From Melastoma dodecandrum (Eukaryota; Streptophyta; Magnoliopsida; Myrtales; Melastomataceae): a stretch of DNA of 64,000 bases. The DNA lies in contig JARUPY010000186.1 of NCBI GenBank assembly GCA_029817715.1, positions 62,001 through 126,000 of the forward strand. The letters run 5' to 3'. Below the pieces are notes generated by a model. That model searched no databases. It saw only the letters and a program-made list of their open reading frames with translations, and was not told where the DNA came from. The position numbers and the translations under genes were made by a program. Shown here in pieces: positions 33,821 through 42,955 of this stretch (its first letter is position 1; each line of letters starts with the position of its first letter).

Positions 33821-34570
33821 CTAGTTTGTCTTCTCGTTTCTCATGTTGTGGTCTAGACAGTTGGTGCTCACGCGGTCCACTCTACCACCTCGAGAGAATT
33901 TTCTATTCTCAGGCCTCTTATATGTAGCAGAGTTTCTCCCTCTGTTGCTATATAGAGCCTCTTCTTCACTTTTCAAAGATACGCCCGCCAACTGTTTTGC
34001 CAGCGTCTCCTGATTAGCTAGTAAATTTTCTAAATCCTCTAACGACGGCGGCGTAGGCCATCCTTGCACAGCTGCAATGAATCCCCTATACTCTGGTCGT
34101 AACCCATGGATGATAATCATTCTCATCCTATCGTCACTGATCTTGGAGCCTGAGTCTAACTCCGAAATCTCTCGGCAGATAGACTTTACCTTCGTAAAAT
34201 ACTGATTAATTCCTAAATCTCCTTGTCTAACCGCCATTAAATCATTCTCTAGCAACTGAAGCCTCATATCATTTTTTTTCGAGAACCTAGTTGCTAGTAT
34301 ATTCCAGGCATCCTTTGGGGTAGTGGCGTACCTTATGTGCTCTAGCATCTCCTCTTCTATGGTGGTTTTTATGGCGAACATGGCCTTCCCTGCTTTAATC
34401 CGCCATTTCCTCAAATTGGCAGCATCCTCCTCTGGTGGGGTTGTCTCACTTCCACCAATGATCTCCCAGAGATCTTGGCCTTGGAGATATGACTCCATGC
34501 ACGTCTTCCACGTGCTATAATTCTGGTTGTTTAATTTCTTCAGCATGCCGACAGTATTAATTTCTGCCAT
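33821..34570 (-). CDS. Copia gag (capsid) protein, 3' truncated by frame shift
   Basis: 249 codons from the ATG at 34570. It carries the UBN2/Retrotran_gag features LNNQNYSTWKTCMESYLQGQ, LWEIIGG, AWNILATRFSKKN, the VKSICREI helix and the IIHGLRPEYRGFIAAVQGWP segment. The frame leaves the normal path near 33860 and stops before the zinc knuckle. Confidence 0.93.
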   Translation of the reverse strand: MAEINTVGMLKKLNNQNYSTWKTCMESYLQGQDLWEIIGGSETTPPEEDAANLRKWRIKAGKAMFAIKTTIEEEMLEHIRYATTPKDAWNILATRFSKKNDMRLQLLENDLMAVRQGDLGINQYFTKVKSICREISELDSGSKISDDRMRMIIIHGLRPEYRGFIAAVQGWPTPPSLEDLENLLANQETLAKQLAGVSLKSEEEALYSNRGRNSATYKRPENRKFSRGGRVDRVSTNCLDHNMRNEKTN

Positions 34571-34854
34571 ACCGAATTTACTTTCTGGAAGCGTAGCTTG
34601 GTTCCTGACCTATGCCCAACGCAATCCCAGATTGCAGCTTCCTTGGTAGAACTTCGGCAGTATTTCGGCAGAATCTTCGCTTGTACTTCTGCAAAATCTC
34701 CACGAGATTTCGGCAGAACCTCTGCTAGTCTTAGCAGAATCTTTACGGGATTTTGATAGAATCTCCGCAAAAAAACTTCGACAGAACCTCCGCAGAACTT
34801 CGACACAATCTCTGCGGGACTTCGGCAGCTCAACCTCGACAACCCGTACAACCT

Positions 34855-34869
34855 CGCTGTGATACCAAA
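34855..34869 (-). other. Copia primer-binding site
   Basis: TTTGGTATCACAGC on the minus strand, directly after the 5' LTR; matches the TGGTATCAGAGC complement of initiator tRNA-Met apart from one base. Confidence 0.85.
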
Positions 34870-35222
34870 TGTTGAGACTAAAGTGATTCTCTAGCAGACC
34901 CAATGCTACGACCACCAAGGAGAAAGAAGTCACCAAAGGAAATGCTTGGACAAGAGGAATGTTTACAAGAGGAATATGACTTGTATTTCTTTCTTGGTCA
35001 TTACAAGATGGAGCCAATGACCCCTATTTATAGGGAGTGTTCGAAGGAGGAATCCATCTCCATGTTTCTAGAATTTTCCTATCTAAGAAAAATCTAGACT
35101 AGTCCTATTGCTTTCTAGACTAATGTAAGAAACTTCTAGAACCTACGAGAGCTTTCTAGACTAAGAGACTTCTAGAGTCTACGAGAGAAGGAGCCATTAG
35201 TCGGATGTTGTCAACTTTATCA
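34870..35222 (-). repeat. Copia 5' LTR, supplying the present 3' end of the CNL frame
   Basis: 353 bp. On the minus strand it carries a TATA box CTATAAATAG (plus 35024-35033). Because CNL and element share direction, CNL transcription enters this LTR first; the CNL frame stops inside it at 35156. Confidence 0.97.
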
Positions 35223-38200
35223 GATGCCTCCAACGTAAAATTATTGATATAAAGGTCCGGGATGTGTTGGATCATGGGCATATACTTAGATGCTCTCTTC
35301 TCCAACACGGGGCAGCGGGCGATCCCTAGCCTTTCGAGCGAGCTGGGGAATCCATCGTCTGGCAAATACCTCATCCTCGGACACATAGATATGCGCAAGA
35401 CTCTGAGGGATACGAGGTGGTCTTTGAGTCCGCACACGACCCTCTCCAACTTCTTCATCTTCGTAAGGTATAAATGTTCTAGGGATGAAGGGAGCAGGTG
35501 ACTCCAGGACACCGGGGATGGCGGAAAACTCTCCATCTTATCCACACATTCCATTGCTCCCCATAACCTTAACACTCGTAAGGAGGCAAGTCTGCATAGT
35601 CCCCATTCCTCAATTGGTTGAACCAGCTTCCTGCATAACCTTACAGTAAGAACTTCCAGGTTTGGAGGCAAACCTCCGTTCGTTAATCTCGTGATGCCGT
35701 CACAGTGACAAATGGATAGTGTCTTGAGCGATGCGAGGTTATGCATATCAAGAGGCAAGGACTTCACTTTTGGGCAACTCTTAAGCACGAAACTCAACAA
35801 GTTACGGGGGAGAGTAGGGAAGCAGCTGATCTCTAACGCTGGGAAATGCTTGAGAACAAGCTCGGAGAGGGTGGACAGATTTTGCAAGTTGTCCGGCAAA
35901 GTCGTCACACTATAGCAGTTGCGAATTTCGAGCACGCGTAGGGATTGACAGAGGCGAGTACCGTCAGCTGGTAGACCTGTAATTGACACAAGTCCTTCGA
36001 GCTTTTTTAGGTAAAGCTCCTCGAGAGATTCCGGAAGCCTGCTGCAGATGAGCTGTGACGGGAGATTCCGACAGCTGCGAAGTGTCAGTTTTCTCAATGT
36101 GGGAGGGAGTTCCACATCGGGGAAGGAAGAGAGCATCCCGCAATCAACAACACCGGTTTCATTCAGAGAATTGAATATGGAAACTTGTTTCCTGCATTCC
36201 TCGCCTCCGAAGGACTTGAGCTGAGGACAATGCCTAATTCTCATCTCTCTGAGAACAACCCAAGAGGCCGAGAACCTCTCGTTGAAGTGAACCAGTTCCG
36301 GAATCTTGCGAATGTTCATCTTGGTCATCGAAGTAAGGTTGGTCAAACAATTCAACAGTCCTTCATTGCAACCATCGATATCAATCTCGACTAGAGATGG
36401 AAGGCTAAGAGCTGGGCATTCGGTCAGATTGGGACACTTCTTCACCTTCAGTTCACGAAGACGAAGGAATGGCTTGTCCTCCTCGTGATATCCATAGGAA
36501 GACCATTTCTCCCAAGCTCCCATGTTCTCGAACCACAGTGTCTTCAACGACTGAAATGGTCTTTCGGTCCCGTAAAACTCCTCGCCTACTGAAGAGACCG
36601 CCTCGAGATCTCTAATCACCAAGCTCTCCAGAGAGGGAAGTCTTCCAAAGGTCGGAAGCAAGAGTACGCTCTTGCATCCCTCCAAAGTTATGCTCACGAC
36701 GTTATTCATACATGGATCACCAAACCAGGATGCGAACCTTTTGCCTCCGTAGCCCTGTATTGTGAGGGACTCGACCTTTTTCGGAGGTTGCAGATGCTCG
36801 AGGACCGCTAACTGATGGTCGTTTCCGCTTGAAGTTCCAGGACTTGACCCCCAATCATAGCTTAACTCGAGAACTGCCTCCTTTTCACGTAGATTGGCAA
36901 TCCTCGCATCTCCGACGTCATCTACGGCCTGCAAATTACGAAGGTGCAGCTCCCGCTGAAGGCATTTGAGTGGTCCCAAGTTCTTCAACTCCAAGCCGTT
37001 TCCCACGATAAAGTCGGAAAGTATCTCGAGATTCGTCAGCTCACCTATATGCGGCGGCATTTCCCTCAAGTCATCTGTGCCTCTTATGTCGAGGTGGAGA
37101 AGCTTAGTTAACTTACTGATATTCCTCGGCAACTCCTTAAGTAGTCTACACCATCGAAGCAGCAAAGATTGCAACTCGACCAAGTCACAAATTGATTCCG
37201 GCAGTACTGCAATAAATGTGGAAGACAAATCGATGGAGCGGAGAAGCTTCAACTCTCCAATCTGATCCGGCACCTTGTCGATACTCAAGCATCGCAAGGA
37301 CAACATCCTCAGGTTCTTCTGATCCATTATCAAGCCATGAAGAACTTCCTGGGGGACAACGACGCACGAGACGAGGAACCAGCTTCTTGACGCCGGAGAA
37401 AGAATGAACGTTCTCAGCTTCTTCATCGAGCGATACACGTCAAATCTGCTCGGGAGAAACGTTTCAAACTGTTGTGAAACCATCACTGAATGACGAGCTT
37501 TGCCGAGCAATCCTTCTCGGAAGGAGCCTCCTCTATACTCCTCCGGGCTGAAGTATACGCCGACCATGATTGATTTGGCGAGATCGTTGAAGAGATCGTG
37601 CATTGAATAACCGGTCTTCTCATCCTTCGCTTTTTCGATTAGAGACACTGCTTCTAAATGAAGGAGATTTTCCATCCCAACGTCTCGGTATGTTTTAGCA
37701 GTCCCCTTGTGCAGCAAACCCTGTATGATCCACACTTGAATTACCTCATCCTGGTCGAATACGTAATCCTTCGGGAATAATGCGCAAGCAGCGAAACATC
37801 TCTTCAAGTGAAGGGGAAGATGGACGTAGCTTAACTTCAAAGCTGGAGGAATCATTCCCAATCCGGCCTCTCTGTTCCAAATACTGTCGGCCAACACTTT
37901 CTTCCATTTTTCATCATCACTTCCCGAACAACGGAGCAGCCCTCCGATCGCCTTAATTGAAAGAGGCAGCCCCTTACACTTTGCTGCTAATTGAACGGCA
38001 ACATCCCGAAGACGAGGATGCTGTTCAAAGTTTTCCTCGCCAATGGAGTGATAGGCGAGCAAACACAAACTCTCCTCTGGCGACAACATGTCTAGCCGCT
38101 TCGGATCACGGTCTCCAACCAATTTGGCCACCTGGAGGTTTCTTGTAGTGAGGAGTATTATGCTACCTTTACTCCCGTAATACAAAGGTTTAAGCAGGGA

Positions 38201-39094
38201 CTCGAGCTCGTCGTACTTGTCATTCCACACATCATCCAACACAATGAAGAACTTCTTACCAGAGAGTTTCTCCTTGAGCAGGTTCTGAAGCTTATTCGGA
38301 TCGTTCTCCATGCTGGACGAAAATGGGGCTACTTGGTCCAGGATACTCTTCGTGATGGCAACCCTGTCAAATACGTCCGAAACACAAACCCACGCTTTGG
38401 CCGGAAAAGACTCCTTGTTCAAGGACTCGTGGCTATACAGCTGTTGCGCCATGGTAGTTTTACCGATTCCGCCCATCCCCACGATCGAAACAACCGTAAA
38501 GGGCTGGTCGGAGTCGTTAGTGTCTTCAAAACCAGTCAACCGAGCGAGCAGCTCCTCCATTTGCTTCTCCCTGCCAACGAACTTGGGTTCGGGCAGGGAG
38601 GTGGTGAAGGAATGACCCTGGACAATATGGGCACGAGAGGAAGACCCGTTACTGTGATTCTGAACTAACCCGAGCAAGGATATGTCGCCAATGACTCCCT
38701 CCAATCTTCGGTTGACTTCCTCGATCTCTTTCGCCATACAATGACTCGAGACAAGGGTACGCGGGCAGAAACCAGAGCAGCAAGAGACGAGGGAGTAGGG
38801 AAGTCTAGATGACCGCGACAAGGCCTGCACCTTGGACAATTTCTGCTTGGCATCGATGGAGAAGTGTTCGAGGATGTCTTCCATGTCGTAGGCGACGTCC
38901 CTGAGTTCCGAGAGCCACTGGTCAGCAGCTGGGTCGCCGTTCATCTGCTTCTCCTCAGCTGAATCCATCACTGCTTGGATCATCTGCAGCTTCCTACCCC
39001 ACTTCTCGAGCTTGTCGGAGATGCCGTTGATCCGGCCATACTCTTTCAGGAGTTGAGAGCCGATGAGTTTGAGGACGGGAGAAAACAAATCCAT
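35156..39094 (-). CDS. CC-NB-LRR (CNL) immune receptor, 3' end replaced by retrotransposon LTR
   Basis: Intronless, 1312 codons. N-terminal Rx-type coiled coil with an EDVID-like DMEDIL at 70-75; NB-ARC from about 170 with P-loop GMGGIGKTT (206-214), RNBS-A AWVCVSDVFD, kinase-2 FFIVLDDVW (283-290, the terminal W is typical of CNLs), RNBS-B ILLTTR, GLPL at 375, RNBS-D CFAACALFPKDY and MHD at 498-500. Leucine-rich repeats run from about 570 to 1270. The relatives are the R13L1/RPP13-like-1 group of intracellular receptors that sense pathogen effectors. All NB motifs look functional. From 35222 down the frame lies in the copia LTR, so the last 20 or so residues are element-derived; the native tail is at 30057-30137. 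The ATG at 39094 gives the standard MDLFSPVLKLIGSQL start. Confidence 0.93.
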   Translation of the reverse strand: MDLFSPVLKLIGSQLLKEYGRINGISDKLEKWGRKLQMIQAVMDSAEEKQMNGDPAADQWLSELRDVAYDMEDILEHFSIDAKQKLSKVQALSRSSRLPYSLVSCCSGFCPRTLVSSHCMAKEIEEVNRRLEGVIGDISLLGLVQNHSNGSSSRAHIVQGHSFTTSLPEPKFVGREKQMEELLARLTGFEDTNDSDQPFTVVSIVGMGGIGKTTMAQQLYSHESLNKESFPAKAWVCVSDVFDRVAITKSILDQVAPFSSSMENDPNKLQNLLKEKLSGKKFFIVLDDVWNDKYDELESLLKPLYYGSKGSIILLTTRNLQVAKLVGDRDPKRLDMLSPEESLCLLAYHSIGEENFEQHPRLRDVAVQLAAKCKGLPLSIKAIGGLLRCSGSDDEKWKKVLADSIWNREAGLGMIPPALKLSYVHLPLHLKRCFAACALFPKDYVFDQDEVIQVWIIQGLLHKGTAKTYRDVGMENLLHLEAVSLIEKAKDEKTGYSMHDLFNDLAKSIMVGVYFSPEEYRGGSFREGLLGKARHSVMVSQQFETFLPSRFDVYRSMKKLRTFILSPASRSWFLVSCVVVPQEVLHGLIMDQKNLRMLSLRCLSIDKVPDQIGELKLLRSIDLSSTFIAVLPESICDLVELQSLLLRWCRLLKELPRNISKLTKLLHLDIRGTDDLREMPPHIGELTNLEILSDFIVGNGLELKNLGPLKCLQRELHLRNLQAVDDVGDARIANLREKEAVLELSYDWGSSPGTSSGNDHQLAVLEHLQPPKKVESLTIQGYGGKRFASWFGDPCMNNVVSITLEGCKSVLLLPTFGRLPSLESLVIRDLEAVSSVGEEFYGTERPFQSLKTLWFENMGAWEKWSSYGYHEEDKPFLRLRELKVKKCPNLTECPALSLPSLVEIDIDGCNEGLLNCLTNLTSMTKMNIRKIPELVHFNERFSASWVVLREMRIRHCPQLKSFGGEECRKQVSIFNSLNETGVVDCGMLSSFPDVELPPTLRKLTLRSCRNLPSQLICSRLPESLEELYLKKLEGLVSITGLPADGTRLCQSLRVLEIRNCYSVTTLPDNLQNLSTLSELVLKHFPALEISCFPTLPRNLLSFVLKSCPKVKSLPLDMHNLASLKTLSICHCDGITRLTNGGLPPNLEVLTVRLCRKLVQPIEEWGLCRLASLRVLRLWGAMECVDKMESFPPSPVSWSHLLPSSLEHLYLTKMKKLERVVCGLKDHLVSLRVLRISMCPRMRYLPDDGFPSSLERLGIARCPVLEKRASKYMPMIQHIPDLYINNFTLEASDKVDNIRLMAPSLVDSRSLLV
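35223..35227. repeat. Target-site duplication GATGC, right
   Basis: Identical to 30133-30137. Confidence 0.95.
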
Positions 39095-39960
39095 TCTCTC
39101 TTCTTCAGGGATTTCTTTCCTTTCTTACTCTTCTTTCGTTGAGTAAATTATATTTCGAGCTGGTCGATTCCAAATTCCTCAAACGTGAGCAAAAAGCCAC
39201 CTTATAATAAGTAATAACATAAGTCGTCTTTTGAATTACCACCTATTCTTGCCTATTTTTTATTTCCTAGCTAAGTACGTCAATGTTTTCCTTGAAAACT
39301 GAGTTTTTTCTAAAAGGGATTTTGGGAAAAAGAAATGGGTTCGGTGGATCTACGACGTAATTACGAAAAGATAAAGGAAACAGGTTGACAAACCTCGATG
39401 AGTTGTCTGGCAATGAATAAAAAGAGCAGAATGATATCCGGAGACTGGAAGCTTGGCCGGTGGTCGACAGGCAGAAGGGCCTCCAAGGACCTCGAGGAGC
39501 AGTCCCGATATGTAGAAGATGCACAGCCTTTGTCGGGGCCTAAAAGCTGAACGGGCAGCTCAGGTGGATCTCCGAGATGGGAAAACGCCGTCCTTGCGTC
39601 TGATTGTAGAAAAAAACCAGTACCAGCAACAAGGAGCTCAACCAGCAGGAGTGGAGTTTTCTTGGCCTGATCCCAAGGAAAATGCTGTACTTTCGCCTGA
39701 TTGTGGAAAAAAACCAGTCCCGTAAGATAAAATAAGTCTGATTTGGAATGTCTTGGGGTAGTCGAGTTTTATAGAAGTAGGCAATACGTCTGATTTGGAA
39801 TTACTTGGGCTAGTCGAGTTTTATAGAAGTAGGCAATACGTCTGATTTGGAATGACTTGGTAGAAGTATCGTCTGATTCTTGTCCTCTTCGACAACGTCT
39901 AATATTAAGGTATTTCTTCGATCCTCGTCATCATTCATGTTGTTTTAACTGGTAACTTTC
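39095..39960. other. CNL upstream region with short repeats
   Basis: The proximal part should hold the CNL promoter; no clear TATA box was chosen. A duplicated motif CTGATTGT-GAAAAAAACCAGT occurs at about 39600 and 39699. A short frame reading PAGVEFSWPDPKENAVLS (39640-39700) looks exon-like, but I could not assign it. Confidence 0.4.
39737..39860. repeat. 52-bp tandem repeat, about 2.4 units
   Basis: TCTGATTTGGAAT starts at 39737, 39789 and 39841, exactly 52 bases apart; each full unit includes TAGTCGAGTTTTATAGAAGT. Confidence 0.9.
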
Positions 39961-39989
39961 TCGAGTTGCGTCTCGTTTCTCCTTATTGC

Positions 39990-40946
39990 TCTAGTTGGCA
40001 AAATGATGTATTCGTAGAAGCTGAACCGGGAGAGCATGCTGATAAGTTCATACAGAGTGTCAAAATGAGTCTATCATCAGCAATGGGAAGACATCATAGA
40101 AAAGGCACATCATTTCTAACCAGCATGTCAACCGTCGCGGATTTGGTTGCCAGGACACGAGTTTCAAGTGGGTTGCATTGTACACCGTTACATCGGGTGT
40201 CAAACTCAAGTAATGTTCTATCACTGTTGTCTGTGCAATAAATCTGGATCATTGTTATTCAGTTTTAACTTATGGTGGCGTCTCATTTTTGTTGCCCCTC
40301 TCTTAAGGTAATGGAAGATGATCAGGAGATTGGAGCTTATATGTTCCGCGGAACAGTTCCTGCCACTCATTTGACAGCGGATGACATCCGATGGATGGTA
40401 TGCTTAATCTTGTTTTACAGTAAACAAATCATATGTATCATTGTTTGGGTATTTGAGCTTATTGAGCTTTGATAACCTTTCTTGTATTTGCATTCCTAGG
40501 CTGGAGCTTGGAGGGACAGAATCATAATCTGCACGGGGAGAGTTGGTCCTGGTCCAACATTAATCAAGGCTTTTCTAGATTCGGGTGCAAATGCCGTTAT
40601 TTGCTCGACAGCAAATCCGCCAGAACCTCAGCTAACAGCATTCAACGGGTCCGGGGAATTCAACATCTTGGAAAACAGAAAGTTTGAGTTTGGCGAGGAA
40701 GAGATTGAGGAAGAGGAAGAAATAGAACCTCTGAGCCCGAGGAGTGACTGGGAAGACAGTGACCCGGAAGAAAACGGGAACCGTAAAGGCTTCTGGAACA
40801 ACGAGGAAGCCGAGCTGTCGCAGTTTGTCTGTCAATTATACGACGCCTTGTTCCAAGAAGGCGTGAGCGTGGACGTTGCTTTGCAGCGGGCACTTGCATC
40901 CTATAAAAGGTTGAAGTATTCATGTCATCTACCAGTTTCAAAGTAA
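39990..40946 (+). pseudogene. Phospholipase A I 3' fragment, copy 2
   Basis: Exon pieces: about 39990-40161 (VEAEPGEHADKFIQSVKMSL, SFLTSMSTVADLVA), 40162-40209, 40308-40397 and 40500-40946. It extends further upstream than the copy at 1-780 and lacks that copy's stop codon, reaching the normal-looking end LKYSCHLPVSK. The frame is broken where VADLVA meets the FQVGCIVHRYIG part near 40150-40162, so the pieces cannot be read through as one exon. No patatin catalytic domain or N-terminal repeats are found upstream. The family is a plant patatin-like acyl hydrolase acting on membrane lipids; this is a truncated 3' duplicate. Confidence 0.72.
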
Positions 40947-41218
40947 AGCGTTTTCTCGAGTGCCTGCTGCGGAGATGGTCATCTACACAATACTTTTACT
41001 AATACTACAAAAAGCATAAGCAATGAACATGCCGGGAGAAAAATGAGCAAGAGTCGGTAGATACAGAGAAGCTTTCTGAACTTGCAGAGTCTTCTGAGAG
41101 AAGCATGGTAAGAATTCATCAGTCCTCACATCCCACATTTCCAAAATCATTTTCATACTTTAAAGGAGTGGATTAGCTTAATCCACCAGAACTTGTTAAA
41201 AGGAGTATTACCATGCTT
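40162..41218 (+). repeat. Segmental duplication, copy 2 (partner 1-1075)
   Basis: Direct repeat of 1-1075, including introns and 3' flank. Confidence 0.85.
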
Positions 41219-42955
41219 TAAGCATGTATTAACAATGAAAACTTGTCCAGGAACCAAACTAAAGGAAAGCCAATTCCTTTATAAGCAATCCGCCGGAAGA
41301 AAACACAACACTCCCAAGCACAAACCCACACATCCATCCATCCCGAATTCACCATAAATCTGCGAACTTTACCCAAGAACCACCAAAACCCATATCCCAA
41401 TCCACATAATTCCAAGGAATAGCCCTGTAAAAACGATCGAAGACGACAGCTAACCGGAATCTACAACGTGGGTCGGCGGGATCTACCTTTCTGGTTCCCT
41501 CGCCCACAAACCCCACCACAGTCGTCCGTGAGTCGTCTCTCTGGACAGCGGAATCCGGGGAGAAGAGATTGGACTGTTGGACTTGGACAGAGGAGGATAA
41601 TGATGGGCGGGCAGTTAACGCCGCAAAATCTGCAAATACTAAACAACCTCGTAAACTTAGTTCGTATTTGTTGTGTTGGGATAATTTATATACTCATTTG
41701 GACAAATGATTCTGGAAATTGAATTTGTACGAAAGAAGAATTTTTCTAATTAATTTATATTTTACTAATTAGTTAATTTATTAAAATATTGAATTTCGAC
41801 GTTAGAAGTACCTTTAACATGTCTTACCGTGAATGAAAACCTTTGTAAAGTCTTAGTAACTGTGCGTTCGACACCTTCTTTGCTTTGAATGTGAGTATTG
41901 AATCAAAGGATGCAAAGTCATTTTTCACAATAAAATGATATCCAACAAGGTGGAATTCAAACCTCTTTATGTCATATTTTACTGCCAAAATTTTCTTGAG
42001 TGTTTAATGGTAGTGTTGCTCTACTTGCTAAACTTTCCTAATTTATACGTACAAATATGTCTTTTTCCTTTTTTCTCTTCAATGAGAACTGTCGCCCACT
42101 GGCATCTGTCTGTAAAACACGAATTCCGTGGGAAGAAATATGTAAAGGTGGAAGATTCTGTAAATGTTTCTTTAGATATCGAACCGCTTCTGTTTTGGCC
42201 CTTCCCCAAGGTCGAGCATTTTTCTTCGGCTAAGCCTCCAATGGGCTGGTATACTTGCTTATTTTTAGCACAAAATCTTGTAAGTAGTTCATTATCCAAA
42301 AATTGTTGGACCGGTGAACTGAGAATCCGGAAACTTTAACGACTTGTATATTTTTTATGTTTTTAAAATTTTGAATGCTCACGTTTCTCGAAAATTCTCC
42401 AACAAGGGATTAATAATTTGTAATTTTTTTTACATCTTTTATAATATCTAAATAATAAATCTCGAAAGACGGTTGAATCGGATTTTGATTCGAAAATTTA
42501 TGAAAAATAAAAGATGATCATTTGATTACTAGCTAATATTAAAAATCTATTAAATTGCAAACTGAGATGGGATCGATTCTTACCGAAACGCATTTTCGTC
42601 GTACCTGTGACATGAATTTTCTAACTAGAACAACCCTCTTTCCCATGTCGTGTTTATGTAAATTTGACGTGTCTTGTTTGCTTAGACGATAATTATTTTT
42701 GATATATATATATATAATATATATATATAGATATGAATTTGATGGCGGGGGTTGAAAGTTAAAAATCCCGCCAAAAAGGAATAGAAAATAATCAATTTAC
42801 TCTAATCCCGACCGTTAATGACTACTTTACTAATATAATTAACTAGCCATTTATTTAATCAGCGTCACGATCATCTTCATGCTATTAATAAATACTACAC
42901 AGCCAAAGGAGAGGAAAGGACGAGGCGAGGCGGTGGTCGATCGAAGGTCGCGAGG
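41219..42955. other. Intergenic, unassigned frame, microsatellite
   Basis: A plus-strand frame of 134 codons at 41935-42339 has no recognisable domain and lies in AT-rich DNA, so it is not called a gene. A TA microsatellite lies at about 42702-42732. The last 60 bases, rich in GGCGAGG, form the JMJ 5' UTR. Confidence 0.5.
42702..42732. repeat. TA dinucleotide microsatellite
   Basis: Consecutive TA/AT units interrupted once; about 220 bases upstream of the JMJ start codon. Confidence 0.85.

Larger units (their letters stand above)
30138..35222 (-). mobile_element. Ty1/copia LTR retrotransposon, near-complete, young
   Basis: 5085 bp, oriented on the minus strand. LTRs of 353 bp at both ends (TG...CA) differ at only three positions. 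A primer site complementary to initiator tRNA-Met (TTTGGTATCACAGC on the minus strand, 34869 downward) follows the 5' LTR, and a polypurine tract (GAGGGGGAG, 30491-30502) precedes the 3' LTR. The target site is GATGC. The gene order gag, protease, integrase, reverse transcriptase, RNase H is that of copia. The gag frame is broken by a frame shift before the zinc knuckle, and a stop codon lies just before the protease motif, so this copy is not autonomous as it stands. It is inserted within the coding end of a CNL gene, in the same transcriptional direction. Confidence 0.97.

Noticed and set aside
41935..42339. 134-codon plus-strand frame
   Set aside because: No domain, biased toward AT-rich hydrophobic codons, no paralogue in the window; kept only as an unassigned stretch.
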